Source of the DNA: Aliiglaciecola sp. M165
Lineage (GTDB): Bacteria > Pseudomonadota > Gammaproteobacteria > Enterobacterales > Alteromonadaceae
DNA: 64,000 bases
Direction of reading: 5' to 3'
NCBI RefSeq assembly: GCF_007197995.1
Contig: NZ_VKKH01000003.1
Coordinates: 310,001 to 374,000, forward strand
The notes below the pieces were generated by a model. That model saw nothing but the letters and a program-made list of their open reading frames with translations, was not told the DNA's origin and made no database searches. Of the stretch, positions 1 through 9,276 are shown in pieces. Each line of letters begins with the position of its first letter. The stretch's first letter is position 1. The position numbers and the translations under genes were made by a program.

Positions 1-3
1 AAA

Positions 4-1140
4 ATGATGCACTATATTAAATTTAGCCTGTTTCATGTGCTAACTCTGATTACCATTGCAGCACTGTTCTTTGCTCAACACTGGATTGTATACGGGTATG
101 TTGCGATAACCTTCTTTATCATTGCTGGTGATGCTTTGTTGGGTGATGACACTACGATCCCAGGCTATAGGAATAAGTGGCTTTTAGACTTGCAATTATT
201 TATTGCCTTACCTTTACTATTTATCCTTTTGTTTATTAGTCTGTGGCATATCAGCAGCCAGGATCCTCTAGGCTTCGGTCAGTTTTTGCAAAGCACATTC
301 GGTTATGATTTGTTTTTAGCAAGGGAAAATACACACACCTGGCATCATGTAGTGGCAATATTTTTTGTTGGACTTATGGTTTCAACTATAGGCACAGTGA
401 CCGGTCATGAGCTTGTACATCGTACCTATAGCCCAGGCTCAGTAACGGTAGGAAGATGGTTACTCGCGTTTAGTTTCGATGCAAACTTCTCCGTTGAACA
501 TGTTTACGGCCACCACAGATATGTCGCAACGGCCGAAGACCCCGCGACGGCACCACGGGGCAGAAATGTCTACCAGCACATTGTGCTTTCAACAATCAAA
601 GGAAATATCAGTGCCTGGAATATTGAAAAACAACGATTAATACGCAAAGGACAAAACGTTTTCAGCCATCACAATGTGTGCCTTAGAGGATATTTAATGA
701 GCATTGTCCTGCTTTTGCTCTCTTACACTATTGCAAAATGGGCAGGTGTATTGTTTTTCACGTTAAGCGCATTATGGGCCAAGGCCATGTTAGAGATTGT
801 TAACTACATGGAACATTATGGAATGGTCAGAAACCCGAAAAAACGTGTTGAGCCAAGACACAGCTGGAATACTAATAAAAAAATCAGCTCATGGGCTATG
901 TTTAATTTATCTCGGCATTCTCACCACCACGCTCATGGTCAACTGCCCTATCATCAACTTAAACCTTATCCACAAGCACCTACGATGATCAGCGGTTACC
1001 TAGCAACTATATTCATCACTATGATCCCACCTTTGTGGTTTAAGCTAATGAAACCCAAACTCAAGGAGTGGGATGAAAAATATGCTAACGACGAAGAAAA
1101 AGCCTTGTTAAATCATCAACTCTCAAACTCAAATAGCTAA
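4..1140 (+). CDS. AlkB-like alkane 1-monooxygenase family membrane hydroxylase
   Basis: Integral-membrane non-haem di-iron hydroxylase of the AlkB/fatty-acid desaturase superfamily, 378 residues. The histidine boxes are all present: HELVH (135-139), HVYGHH (166-171), NYMEHYGM (267-274) and RHSHHHAH (304-311), with hydrophobic segments near 10-45, 62-82, 115-135 and 232-262. The NYMEHYG box and the spacing match alkane hydroxylases more than acyl-lipid desaturases. Known relatives hydroxylate terminal alkane or alkyl carbons with electrons from rubredoxin; no rubredoxin or rubredoxin reductase gene is seen nearby. The last box reads HGQLPYH rather than the usual AlkB ending, so the substrate may differ. 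The gene starts at the window edge, so an upstream start cannot be excluded. Confidence 0.85.
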   Translation: MMHYIKFSLFHVLTLITIAALFFAQHWIVYGYVAITFFIIAGDALLGDDTTIPGYRNKWLLDLQLFIALPLLFILLFISLWHISSQDPLGFGQFLQSTFGYDLFLARENTHTWHHVVAIFFVGLMVSTIGTVTGHELVHRTYSPGSVTVGRWLLAFSFDANFSVEHVYGHHRYVATAEDPATAPRGRNVYQHIVLSTIKGNISAWNIEKQRLIRKGQNVFSHHNVCLRGYLMSIVLLLLSYTIAKWAGVLFFTLSALWAKAMLEIVNYMEHYGMVRNPKKRVEPRHSWNTNKKISSWAMFNLSRHSHHHAHGQLPYHQLKPYPQAPTMISGYLATIFITMIPPLWFKLMKPKLKEWDEKYANDEEKALLNHQLSNSNS

Positions 1141-1171
1141 TTTATCTACAAGTTGAAATTAAGTCTCGTAG

Positions 1172-1273
1172 GGGGGAATGGTCCGTAACGTTCCCCTCAC
1201 TAACGATATCTGCTATCCGTTTAGTAATATCGCAGATAGTTAAATCGCAATTAAGGTATGTCATTGCATACCT
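1172..1273. other. Stretch with three stem-loops between AlkB-like gene and next gene
   Basis: The 220-base gap after the AlkB-like gene carries a GGGGAA/TTCCCC pairing (about 1173-1196), a TATCTGC/GCAGATA pairing (about 1207-1238) and a perfect AGGTATG/CATACCT hairpin (1254-1273, loop TCATTG). None is followed by a T-run, so they are not obvious intrinsic terminators. They could lie in the 5' leader of the next gene or be a small RNA; nothing more can be supported. Confidence 0.3.
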
Positions 1274-1360
1274 GAGTATCATCTTGGTGATTTATTTCTT
1301 TTTCTGCTTAGGACAAACTTGCCTCAAGTTAATTAAGCAATTCGGTCAAGAGAGGTCAAC

Positions 1361-1660
1361 ATGAAGCATTCAGCAAAGATCCTTGCAACAGCAAGCGTTT
1401 TAGCTTTGACCCTAAGTGGCGCAGCAAATGCGAGTATCACAGCATCGGTTCAAACCGTTTGCGAGAAAGCAGAGCGAGCCTCGTCAAACAATGTTGTTGG
1501 CGCAAATACCGAAGGGCAACAAGCGTATTCAGATATGCTATCACAACACTTTAATTTGAGTAGTTGTAACGGTTTGCAGTTGCTGAACAACACGCCAAGT
1601 AACCTGGAGTCGAAATCTTCAGAGAGTGAAGCGGCAGAGGTGGCGCACCTTACAGATTAA
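1361..1660 (+). CDS. Small secreted protein, DUF3718-like
   Basis: 99-residue protein with a Sec signal peptide (about residues 1-24, ending SGAANA-S). The exported part has two cysteines and the pattern ...SCNGLQLL, resembling the DUF3718 family of small exported proteins in Alteromonadales; this is a tentative resemblance. Two cysteines (near residues 34 and 69) could form a disulfide in the periplasm. It is transcribed alone: a good intrinsic terminator follows about 80 bases after the stop. RBS AGAGAGG lies just upstream of the ATG. Function unknown. Confidence 0.7.
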   Translation: MKHSAKILATASVLALTLSGAANASITASVQTVCEKAERASSNNVVGANTEGQQAYSDMLSQHFNLSSCNGLQLLNNTPSNLESKSSESEAAEVAHLTD

Positions 1661-1739
1661 GCGTTTTGGCTTGTGTAGCCAAAGCAGTAAAAATTTCCTT
1701 TGATACTTAGTGGTACTTTCCCGTCCTTAGATGGTTATA

Positions 1740-1768
1740 GCCGCTCCTCCCCGGAGCGGCTTTTTTTT
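1740..1768 (+). terminator. Rho-independent terminator
   Basis: Perfect 8-bp GC-rich stem GCCGCTCC/GGAGCGGC (1740-1747 and 1753-1760) with a short loop and eight T residues (1761-1768) on the plus strand. It closes the small secreted protein gene and faces the convergent MFS gene. Confidence 0.9.
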
Positions 1769-1817
1769 GCCTGTTTTACTTTGTAGCTGACTGGCTAATT
1801 CTATATGCGGTTCGTTA

Positions 1818-3158
1818 TCAACCGTTTCGCTGCTCTGCATTCTCCCAGTCTTTTGTGACGCGCGTTGAAGTCCAGAAAAACGCCAGTATTGACAAAATAT
1901 AAGGCACAATCAGCCAGGTCATGGCTATTCTCAGCGCCTCAACTGTTCCATGGGTTTCAGTTAAACTTTGACTTAGTATTCCGACAAAAGTAGGCCCGCC
2001 GCCCAAGGCAATGATGTTTAACACAAAGAAAAACAATGCTGTCGACATAGCACGGACTTTTACTGGTGCTAGCGTTTGCGCGAGTGCGAATGAGGGCCCC
2101 AAATTTGAGCCTGTTGTAAACAACAAAATGGTCATCATAATCAAAGATAAACTTAAGCTCTCAACATACAAACCAAAGAAAAGTGCAGGCGTACCAATGA
2201 TCAGCATTAATGCAGGAACATACCCATAAGCTTTTTTAGTTTTTACGCTCCATTTATCAACCAAAAAGCCGCCTATCCAGACGCCCAACGCATAGGCAGT
2301 GCCATTGATAATACCCATTATTATTAATAAGTTGGCAAAATCGATTCCAACATGGGCTCGAACATAAAAATCAATTATCCACGTCGATATCGCATAATTA
2401 CCAAATGAGCCAAATGAAATTCCCAGGCACATTCCCCACCAAGATGGGATAGTCAACAAGGTCTTTAATGCCTGTTTGAACGGCACCTGTTCTAGGTTTG
2501 CTGCGGAATTGTCACCGCCGCGCTTAGGTTCTTTAACCGTCAATTTTAGAATAATGGCGAGGATGATCCCTGGAATTCCAACGCTTAGCATGACAACACG
2601 CCAATCAGCGTTTCCTCCTTTGATAAGAAAAGCCGTAGCAAAAAACGCTAGCATCACCCCAAATGGGATCCCCAAAGAATAAATAGCCAACGCCTTAGCA
2701 CGTTTTTCCTTTGGAAAAAGATCGGAAATCATCGAATGAGAAGGAGGACTGCCGCCAGCTTCGCCGATTCCAACCCCTATTCGGGCCAGTGCAAGTTGAA
2801 GATAATTGGTAGCGAGACCAGAAAGTGCGGTAAAGCCACTCCACATTGTTAACGAAATTGCCACAATGTTTACTCGGCTGTAGCGGTCAGCAAGCCAGGC
2901 GATTGGAATACCGACAATCGTGTAAAGTAACGCGAAATAGATCCCTTTTAGCCAGCCAAGCTGAGCATCATCTAAGCCCAAATCCTCTTTAATCAATGGT
3001 GACAATATGCCAATAATTTGCCGGTCAATGAAATTAAATGCGTAAACTAAAGTGAGAATAAAAAGCACATACATCCTGTATTTATTGCTGACTTCAGTTT
3101 TTTCTGCTGGTAGATCTGATTGCGAGCTTTGTTCAGACACTTGTTCAGTTTGAGACAT
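1818..3158 (-). CDS. MFS transporter, Spinster-like family
   Basis: 446-residue, 12-segment major facilitator. The N-terminus carries FNFIDRQIIG (41-50), typical of Spinster-type MFS proteins, then DRYSR in the loop between helices 2 and 3 (91-95) and the GEAGGSPPSHSMISDLFP stretch near 134-151 that is a hallmark of this family. The first 25 residues are polar and cytoplasmic. Relatives in bacteria are often found beside lipid or aromatic catabolism genes; the substrate cannot be read from sequence. It is a single gene with its own promoter region of about 220 bases shared divergently with the thioesterase-like gene, and it converges on the terminator of the small secreted protein gene. Confidence 0.9.
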   Translation of the reverse strand: MSQTEQVSEQSSQSDLPAEKTEVSNKYRMYVLFILTLVYAFNFIDRQIIGILSPLIKEDLGLDDAQLGWLKGIYFALLYTIVGIPIAWLADRYSRVNIVAISLTMWSGFTALSGLATNYLQLALARIGVGIGEAGGSPPSHSMISDLFPKEKRAKALAIYSLGIPFGVMLAFFATAFLIKGGNADWRVVMLSVGIPGIILAIILKLTVKEPKRGGDNSAANLEQVPFKQALKTLLTIPSWWGMCLGISFGSFGNYAISTWIIDFYVRAHVGIDFANLLIIMGIINGTAYALGVWIGGFLVDKWSVKTKKAYGYVPALMLIIGTPALFFGLYVESLSLSLIMMTILLFTTGSNLGPSFALAQTLAPVKVRAMSTALFFFVLNIIALGGGPTFVGILSQSLTETHGTVEALRIAMTWLIVPYILSILAFFWTSTRVTKDWENAEQRNG

Positions 3159-3381
3159 AGAGATTCTCTGTTCCTGTTGAGATTAATTTTATACTAATGG
3201 TGTGCCGTATAAATAAACAAGCAAAGTTGTTAACCATTTGTAAATAAAATAAATATCATCAACAAGAATGATAGTGAATCAATATTTAAGCCTGATCTTT
3301 TTTGAAATCCATGCGTTAAAACCTCTAAACCCATTGGACATCGGACCAGTTAGGCGTTATAACATACTGAAATAGTAAAAG

Positions 3382-4200
3382 ATGACTAAAATGACTATCG
3401 ATCAACTTCTACAACAAGCCACGCTCCATAGCGAAGACAAAGACCAACAACCTCATTTGAGCATCCCAAAAGAGTGGACTCAGGGTCGAACCGCATTTGG
3501 CGGATTGTCAGCCGCTATGGTTTATGCAGCCGTTAAACAGCAACTTAGTGATGATCGTGTTATGCGCTCGTTCAATTGCAGTTTTGTTGGTCCTTTAGAG
3601 GCCGAAACGCCATTCACGATAGATGTTGAAATACTCAGACAAGGTAAGAATGCCACGCAAGTTTTGGCTAAGGCTATTCAAAACGAAAAAGTCTGCCTGC
3701 TCTGCCAGATATGTTTTGGCGTTGCCAGAGAATCCAAAGTCAATGTCATCAATCAAGACACCCATCAAATGCAGGTGCCTGCCAAAGCGAAGTTTTTACC
3801 TCAAATACCAAAAGTAACGCCTAAATTTTTACGTCATTTTGACTTGGCAATCGAACAAGGAGGCCTCCCCTTCACTGGCAGTAAAGTAAGCCTCATTGAC
3901 GGCTGGATGCGTTTTAAAAAAGCGCCGGGCTCCATCAGTGACGCCCATTTGATATGTTTAATCGATGCTTGGCCGCCGACAGTTTTACAACTGTTACGAT
4001 GGCCAGCCCCTGCCAGCACCATGACCTGGAATATCGAGTTTATTCACCCTCATAAGGTATTTAAGGCAACGAATTGGATGGCTTACCAAGCTAGAACAAG
4101 ACAAGCGGCCGATGGTTATGCGCACACTGAGGCCAACATCTGGGATCAACACGGTCAACTCATCGCGCTAAGCAGACAAACTGTGGGTATTTTTGACTAA
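3382..4200 (+). CDS. Acyl-CoA thioesterase-like (TesB/double hotdog) protein
   Basis: 272-residue protein with the double hotdog arrangement of TesB-type acyl-CoA thioesterases: the first half has QGRTAFGGLSAAMVYAAV (about 36-53) followed by RSFNCSFVGPL, and the second half ends TWNIEFIHPHK...AHTEANIWDQHGQLIALSRQT, which matches the family's C-terminal hotdog. Expected activity is hydrolysis of an acyl-CoA in the cytoplasm; no signal peptide. ATG at 3382 is followed by a second candidate ATG at residue 4. Stop codon overlaps the tail of the convergent HDOD gene by four bases. Context with AlkB-like and Spinster genes suggests lipid handling, an inference. Confidence 0.85.
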   Translation: MTKMTIDQLLQQATLHSEDKDQQPHLSIPKEWTQGRTAFGGLSAAMVYAAVKQQLSDDRVMRSFNCSFVGPLEAETPFTIDVEILRQGKNATQVLAKAIQNEKVCLLCQICFGVARESKVNVINQDTHQMQVPAKAKFLPQIPKVTPKFLRHFDLAIEQGGLPFTGSKVSLIDGWMRFKKAPGSISDAHLICLIDAWPPTVLQLLRWPAPASTMTWNIEFIHPHKVFKATNWMAYQARTRQAADGYAHTEANIWDQHGQLIALSRQTVGIFD

Positions 4201-5063
4201 AGCACGGCCGTCGAACTGGGACTAAACATCGCTAAAACACTCAGGCTTTGCATACCCACATGGTTAAGGGCGCTAGTGAGGTCTTCATCGTCAAACCCTA
4301 GCTCTTCATACATCTCAATTTCTAGGTTAGCATGCCCAGAGTAGATTTCAGGGTTACAATTGTCTAACGCCATGACATAGCTCAATTGCATGATTTTGTC
4401 GTCCAAACTCGTTGGTTTGGTAATCGAAAAATGCTGGTTACTAATCGGCTGGTAGATTGCTTTAGGAATGCCCCACATTTTCACTAATGTCGCACCAATA
4501 TCAGCATAAGTCGCGCCCAGATGTCTTTTTTGCAACATCAATGGGGTTTCTGTTTCATTGATTAGCGAGCATTTTTGTGCCATTTCTGGATTGAAACGGA
4601 TCATCACTAGCTCACCTACATTATGCAACAGTCCGGAAACAAACAAACGTTCAGACTCTTTGATCCCCAATTTTTCAGCAAAATATTTGTTTAGCAAACC
4701 GCAGTAAACGGCGTTTTCCCAATAACGTTCCAAATCTACAACGTCGCGATTTACTTCCTCAAAGGTCTTGCAGATACTACATGCAACCACAAGATCATAG
4801 ACTGAATTTGTGCCGATAACTTGAATGGCCTTGGTAATCGAATCGATTTGTCTTGGGAATTTATACAGAGCACTGTTGGCGATTTTGAGCAATTGCACTG
4901 TCAAAGCCGGGTCGAAATTGATCAACGCGGCAATGTCTTCCATGTCAGTTGCATGATCATCAATGAGGCGCTTTATCTGTAAAACAGCATCAGGCAGTAC
5001 AAAAATGTCTTTTGCTTCAGAAGCATAGTCAAGCGCATGCACGTTTTGTTCTCCATTTCGCAA
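4197..5063 (-). CDS. HDOD domain protein
   Basis: 288-residue cytoplasmic protein dominated by one HDOD domain (about 19-220): FVLPDAVLQI at the start, NFDPALTVQLLKIANSALY (49-67) and ITKAIQVIGTNSVYDLVV, the standard signature. HDOD proteins are non-catalytic relatives of HD phosphohydrolases and act in signalling, often with chemotaxis, c-di-GMP or stress modules. No output or receiver domain is fused here. It is monocistronic and convergent with the thioesterase-like gene. The start could also be a few codons downstream; the ATG at 5063 is the first in frame. Confidence 0.9.
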   Translation of the reverse strand: MRNGEQNVHALDYASEAKDIFVLPDAVLQIKRLIDDHATDMEDIAALINFDPALTVQLLKIANSALYKFPRQIDSITKAIQVIGTNSVYDLVVACSICKTFEEVNRDVVDLERYWENAVYCGLLNKYFAEKLGIKESERLFVSGLLHNVGELVMIRFNPEMAQKCSLINETETPLMLQKRHLGATYADIGATLVKMWGIPKAIYQPISNQHFSITKPTSLDDKIMQLSYVMALDNCNPEIYSGHANLEIEMYEELGFDDEDLTSALNHVGMQSLSVLAMFSPSSTAVL

Positions 5064-5156
5064 ACATAATTACTAGTGTAGTTAACTTAATTAAAAAAGC
5101 GCAAACTTACGATTATCAAAGCGCAACGAATGTATTAATACGGATAACGAAAAAGC

Positions 5157-6185
5157 TTATTTTTTGCAAACTAAACCATAAAGCTGTTTAGCTGTGTAGG
5201 ATTTTTTTTCCTGTTCAGGCTCAATTTTTCTTAAGCTTTTCACTAAATTGACAATAACCTGATTACACGGGCATTCGATGTCCAGCGCATTTGCCTGTTC
5301 GATAATTGCACCATTGAGATGATCGATTTCGGTTGGTTTACCTTGAGAAACGTCCCACCACATCGAAGTTCGCACGTTGGGATCGATGGCCAACATTTTG
5401 TTGGCTATCAACTTAAATAAGAAATTAGGTAATCGCAACACTTTTGGTATCAAGTGACCTGACAAAGCCGTCACTTTTGGCAACGTGATATTAAGCGCGT
5501 CAGTGACTGCTAAAAGTTCATCCATCATGGCAGCAATCACTAAACGATAATGTTTTTGCTCAAGCATAGCCTTCACCGGTATATCTGCTAACGCATTGAT
5601 ACTGTTACCTAAATTTAACTGTAATTTCGCCCACAATAAAGCATCCATCTGTGCATTGGAATTGACCGGTAATAAATCACTTTGAATACTTGAGATCAAT
5701 TCGCTTAACCAAGGTTTCGATGAATTTAGTGATTCTATTGTCAGTGCCCCCTCGGAGCCTCGGTGAAAATGCCCATCTTTCATTTCTACAACATTAAATG
5801 GAACCATCGCCCGCAAGACAATATTGTTTGGAAAACGTTGTTTGACTATCAGTTCTGAGCCGAGCCCGTTTTGGCAACAAATGATAACTGTATTGTCGCC
5901 AACAAAAGGCCCAAGCTCTGCGCTGGCGCTTTCTACCCCTGTGCACTTGACGGTTAACCATACAAAATCAAAATTATTTGTGCTTGCCGTGTCAGATGCG
6001 TGGTGAAAGATTAAATTTTTAATACTTGCTGTATGATCGAGATAATCGCTGAGCAGTAAGCCTTCACGCAATTTTTGACGGACTTTGGCGCGGCATAATA
6101 AGGTCACTGGGATGTTTTTCTGAGCTATAGCCGCTCCCAGATAACAACCAATTAACCCTGCTCCAAAAATCAGATGACTTGGCAT
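5157..6185 (-). CDS. panE: 2-dehydropantoate 2-reductase family
   Basis: 342-residue ketopantoate reductase family protein: N-terminal Rossmann motif GAGLIG (8-13) for NADPH, QNGLGSE near 105-111, and the C-terminal helical domain with the catalytic lysine in LLWAKLQLNLGNSINAL (K187) and the following Asn residues. The reaction in true PanE is NADPH-dependent reduction of 2-dehydropantoate to pantoate for coenzyme A synthesis. It is about 40 residues longer than E. coli PanE, and the family includes paralogues of other specificity, so the symbol is a best guess. Single gene, divergent from the glycosyltransferase. Confidence 0.8.
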   Translation of the reverse strand: MPSHLIFGAGLIGCYLGAAIAQKNIPVTLLCRAKVRQKLREGLLLSDYLDHTASIKNLIFHHASDTASTNNFDFVWLTVKCTGVESASAELGPFVGDNTVIICCQNGLGSELIVKQRFPNNIVLRAMVPFNVVEMKDGHFHRGSEGALTIESLNSSKPWLSELISSIQSDLLPVNSNAQMDALLWAKLQLNLGNSINALADIPVKAMLEQKHYRLVIAAMMDELLAVTDALNITLPKVTALSGHLIPKVLRLPNFLFKLIANKMLAIDPNVRTSMWWDVSQGKPTEIDHLNGAIIEQANALDIECPCNQVIVNLVKSLRKIEPEQEKKSYTAKQLYGLVCKK

Positions 6186-6315
6186 ACATGTTCCCTAGCA
6201 CTTATGAATAGCATGTACGAATCGCACTGTAATAAGACCATTACACAATGATAAGGCTTTCCCCCGCCGGTGCATAGCGATATGATCAATGTGAATTATT
6301 TGACAGACTTTGTAG

Positions 6316-7602
6316 ATGCCTGATTACAAACAACAAAACAACATAGCGAAGCAAAGCGCAACCGAGCGTTTGTTGGTTATAGGCTATGTTTGGCCCGAGC
6401 CTAACTCCTCGGCAGCGGGTAAACATATGTTAAGTTTACTCAAGATGTTTCTACAGCAAGGGATCGATATTACTTTCGCCAGTCCAGCAAGCCTGGGAGA
6501 GCACAAATATGACCTGACAACTCTAGGCATTGACGAGGTATCCATCGCCTTGAACTGTTCATCATTTGATAAGTTCATTGAACAGCTGAACCCCGACTAT
6601 GTGTTATTTGACCGATTTATGATGGAAGAGCAGTTCGGCTGGCGAGTCGCAGCCCAATGCCCAAATGCATTGCGTATACTCGACACAGAAGACTTACATT
6701 TTTTGCGTCATTCCCGTCATCAAACGCAAAAAAATACATCACTTCTAGACTGTCAAAATGATATCCAACAATCTGATTTAGCATTAAGAGAAATCGCCGC
6801 TATTTATCGCAGTGACTTGACACTTATCATTTCTCAATACGAAATGAATATTCTGACAGACGATTTTAGCGTACCCCAGTGTTTGCTCCATTATTGCCCT
6901 TTTATGTTGGAATTGGCGACTCGCTCGAAGCAGGCACTTCTCTACGAACAAAGGCAACATTTTGTCAGTATAGGTAATTTTCGCCATGCTCCAAATTGGG
7001 ACGCAGTATTGTACCTAAACAATACAATTTGGCCGCTTATTCGAAAACAGCTTCCTGACGCTGAATTGCACGTATTTGGCGCTTACCCGCCGCCAAAAGC
7101 CACACAATTACACAATCCAAAAAAAGGTTTTTATGTCGATGGTTGGGTAAATGATGCGCAAAAAATGTTAGAAAACGCTAGAGTGTTATTAGCGCCTTTG
7201 CGTTTTGGCGCAGGTCTCAAAGGCAAGCTGACGGATGCAATGATGACCTATACGCCCAGTGTCACTACCTCAATGGGTGCACAAGGCATGGCAGAAAAAG
7301 TTAACTGGCCTGGATTAATAGCAGACTCACCAGAAGCCTTTTCTAACGCTGCGACGACCTTGTATAGCGATGCAAAACAATGGCGTATTGCCTCAGCAAA
7401 AACAACAAAGCTATTGTCTGCAAACTTTGATTTCGCCATTCATTCTAAAGCGCTATGGCAGCGCATTTCACAAACAAAACAACACTTAACAACTCACCGG
7501 CTGAACAACTTTACCGGAAGAATGTTGCAACATCACTCAATGAAAAGTACGCAATATATGGCTCAATGGATTGAAGCCAAAAATCGAAATAAAGCAACCT
7601 AA
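6316..7602 (+). CDS. Glycosyltransferase, GT-B fold (group 1)
   Basis: 428-residue GT-B type glycosyltransferase. The N-terminal domain opens with VIGYVWPEPNSSAAGKHM (about 21-38), typical of acceptor-binding GT4 domains, and the C-terminal donor-binding domain contains SIGNFRHAPNWDAV, the GWV linker and the APLRFGAGLKGKLTDAM stretch (about 295-312) that places the nucleotide-sugar-contacting residues. Expected role is transfer of a sugar to a cell-surface or soluble glycan; the acceptor is unknown. No other polysaccharide genes flank it, so it is an orphan of that kind. No transmembrane segments. Confidence 0.85.
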   Translation: MPDYKQQNNIAKQSATERLLVIGYVWPEPNSSAAGKHMLSLLKMFLQQGIDITFASPASLGEHKYDLTTLGIDEVSIALNCSSFDKFIEQLNPDYVLFDRFMMEEQFGWRVAAQCPNALRILDTEDLHFLRHSRHQTQKNTSLLDCQNDIQQSDLALREIAAIYRSDLTLIISQYEMNILTDDFSVPQCLLHYCPFMLELATRSKQALLYEQRQHFVSIGNFRHAPNWDAVLYLNNTIWPLIRKQLPDAELHVFGAYPPPKATQLHNPKKGFYVDGWVNDAQKMLENARVLLAPLRFGAGLKGKLTDAMMTYTPSVTTSMGAQGMAEKVNWPGLIADSPEAFSNAATTLYSDAKQWRIASAKTTKLLSANFDFAIHSKALWQRISQTKQHLTTHRLNNFTGRMLQHHSMKSTQYMAQWIEAKNRNKAT

Positions 7603-7655
7603 TCAATCCCAAGGTTGCTCAATCCGAGTTGAGATGAAGTTAGCTCAGCTTTGCA

Positions 7656-9203
7656 TCATTTTTTAATGCTCTGTTCTCCTAACCACTCAATGTGATACAG
7701 ATCACGGCGTCTGTCTAAAAAGTTTCGTACTGAACCGGTGTTTTGCAATATTTGAAGTTTATCCAGGTCGACATCAACGATTAGCGTCATCTCAGTGTTA
7801 GGTGTTGTTTCTGCCATAACTGCGTCATGAGGAAATGCAAAATCAGAAGGCGAAAATACTGCGGTTTGCCCATATTGGATATCAACATTGTCAACTTTGG
7901 GTAAGTTTCCAATACTGCCTGCAATCGCCACATAACACTCGTTTTCAATGGCCCTGGCTTGCGCGCAACGTTTTACACGTAAATAACCGTTTTTAGTATC
8001 TGTCCAAAACGGCACAAAAAGTATTTGCATTTCTTCTTCGCTAAGTAAGCGTGCTAGTTCCGGAAACTCCACGTCATAGCAAATTAAAATCCCTATTCGA
8101 CCGAAGTCAGTATCGAACAACGTAAGGCGGTCGCCACCTTCCATCGCCCAATCTTTCTTCTCAGAAGGCGTTGGATGTAGTTTGTACTGAGATTCGATCG
8201 TACCATCACGTTTGCAAATATATGCAACGTTATACAGCAAATTATCCTCGATCAACGGCATAGATCCAGCAATGATATTGATGTTGTAGCTGACTGCCAT
8301 CTTTGACACTTCGGTGATGATATCTTGGGTGTAAGTAGCCAAATGCTTTATTGCTTCAATTGAAGAGCTTTGATCGCCTAAGCCCATTAATGGCGCATTA
8401 AAAAACTCCGGAAATAGTGCCACATCGCTGCGATAATCTGACAATGCATCAACAAAATACTCAAATTGCTGAAGCAACTCTGCCAGACTTGCCATTTCAC
8501 GCATTTGCCACTGCACGCAACCTATTCTCACCACATCCTTTTTTCGCCCAAATAGTTTTCGTTTGGTGGGTTCATAGTAAATATTGAACCACTCGAGTAA
8601 GGTTGCATAGCCTTCAGATTCTTTGTCTTCGGGCAAATATCCTTTTAATACTCGCTTTACTTCGAAATCATTCGACAACTGAAAGGTTAATATGGGATCG
8701 TACAAATCTCGACGCTTAACTGATTCAATATATTTTTGTGGCGACATCTCATGACTGTGTTTTGTGTAATTGGGAATTCGCCCGCCCAATATAATCGCGC
8801 GTAGATTTAAGCTTTGGCACAGTTCTTTTCTCGCTTCATACAAGCGCCTACCAAGCCTCAAGTTTCGATAATCTGGATCAACAAAAACTTCTATGCCATA
8901 CAGCACGTCGCCATTGGGATCGTGAGTGGTTAGATAGGCATCTCCGGTAATTTCATCATAGGTATGTTCGTCACCAAATTTGTCATAGTCGACAATGACA
9001 GAAAATGCTGCAGCAACCACTTTACCGTCATCTTCAATACAGATTTGTCCATCTTTGAATGTCTTGAGCATCGCAACAAAACGTTTCTTGGTTATTGAGC
9101 CACCTAAGTTTGGATAGACCCTCTCCATAATGTTGCGGATATCGTCGAAATCGACAAGCTTAAGGTTGCGAGCAAGTAATTTGACATCATTTTCTTGTGA
9201 CAT
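7656..9203 (-). CDS. GNAT acetyltransferase-nitrilase superfamily fusion protein
   Basis: 515 residues in two parts. Residues about 12-190 are a GNAT acetyltransferase domain with the acetyl-CoA loop DPDYRNLRLGRRLYEAR (109-125). Residues about 224-505 are a carbon-nitrogen hydrolase domain with the full catalytic triad: Glu266 in LFPEFF, Lys341 in QYKLHPTP and Cys375 in GILICYDVEFPE. Such GNAT-CN hydrolase fusions are known in bacteria, with an amidase or N-acyl transfer role proposed but no established substrate. Cytoplasmic. It is 73 bases upstream-adjacent to the SufS-SufE fusion on the same strand, so cotranscription is possible. Confidence 0.9.
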   Translation of the reverse strand: MSQENDVKLLARNLKLVDFDDIRNIMERVYPNLGGSITKKRFVAMLKTFKDGQICIEDDGKVVAAAFSVIVDYDKFGDEHTYDEITGDAYLTTHDPNGDVLYGIEVFVDPDYRNLRLGRRLYEARKELCQSLNLRAIILGGRIPNYTKHSHEMSPQKYIESVKRRDLYDPILTFQLSNDFEVKRVLKGYLPEDKESEGYATLLEWFNIYYEPTKRKLFGRKKDVVRIGCVQWQMREMASLAELLQQFEYFVDALSDYRSDVALFPEFFNAPLMGLGDQSSSIEAIKHLATYTQDIITEVSKMAVSYNINIIAGSMPLIEDNLLYNVAYICKRDGTIESQYKLHPTPSEKKDWAMEGGDRLTLFDTDFGRIGILICYDVEFPELARLLSEEEMQILFVPFWTDTKNGYLRVKRCAQARAIENECYVAIAGSIGNLPKVDNVDIQYGQTAVFSPSDFAFPHDAVMAETTPNTEMTLIVDVDLDKLQILQNTGSVRNFLDRRRDLYHIEWLGEQSIKK

Positions 9204-9276
9204 TTGCGTTTCCGACTAAATAATCATTAAAAGATTGGCTAAATTGGATATAAAGCCTTACTAAGATAAAGCGATA

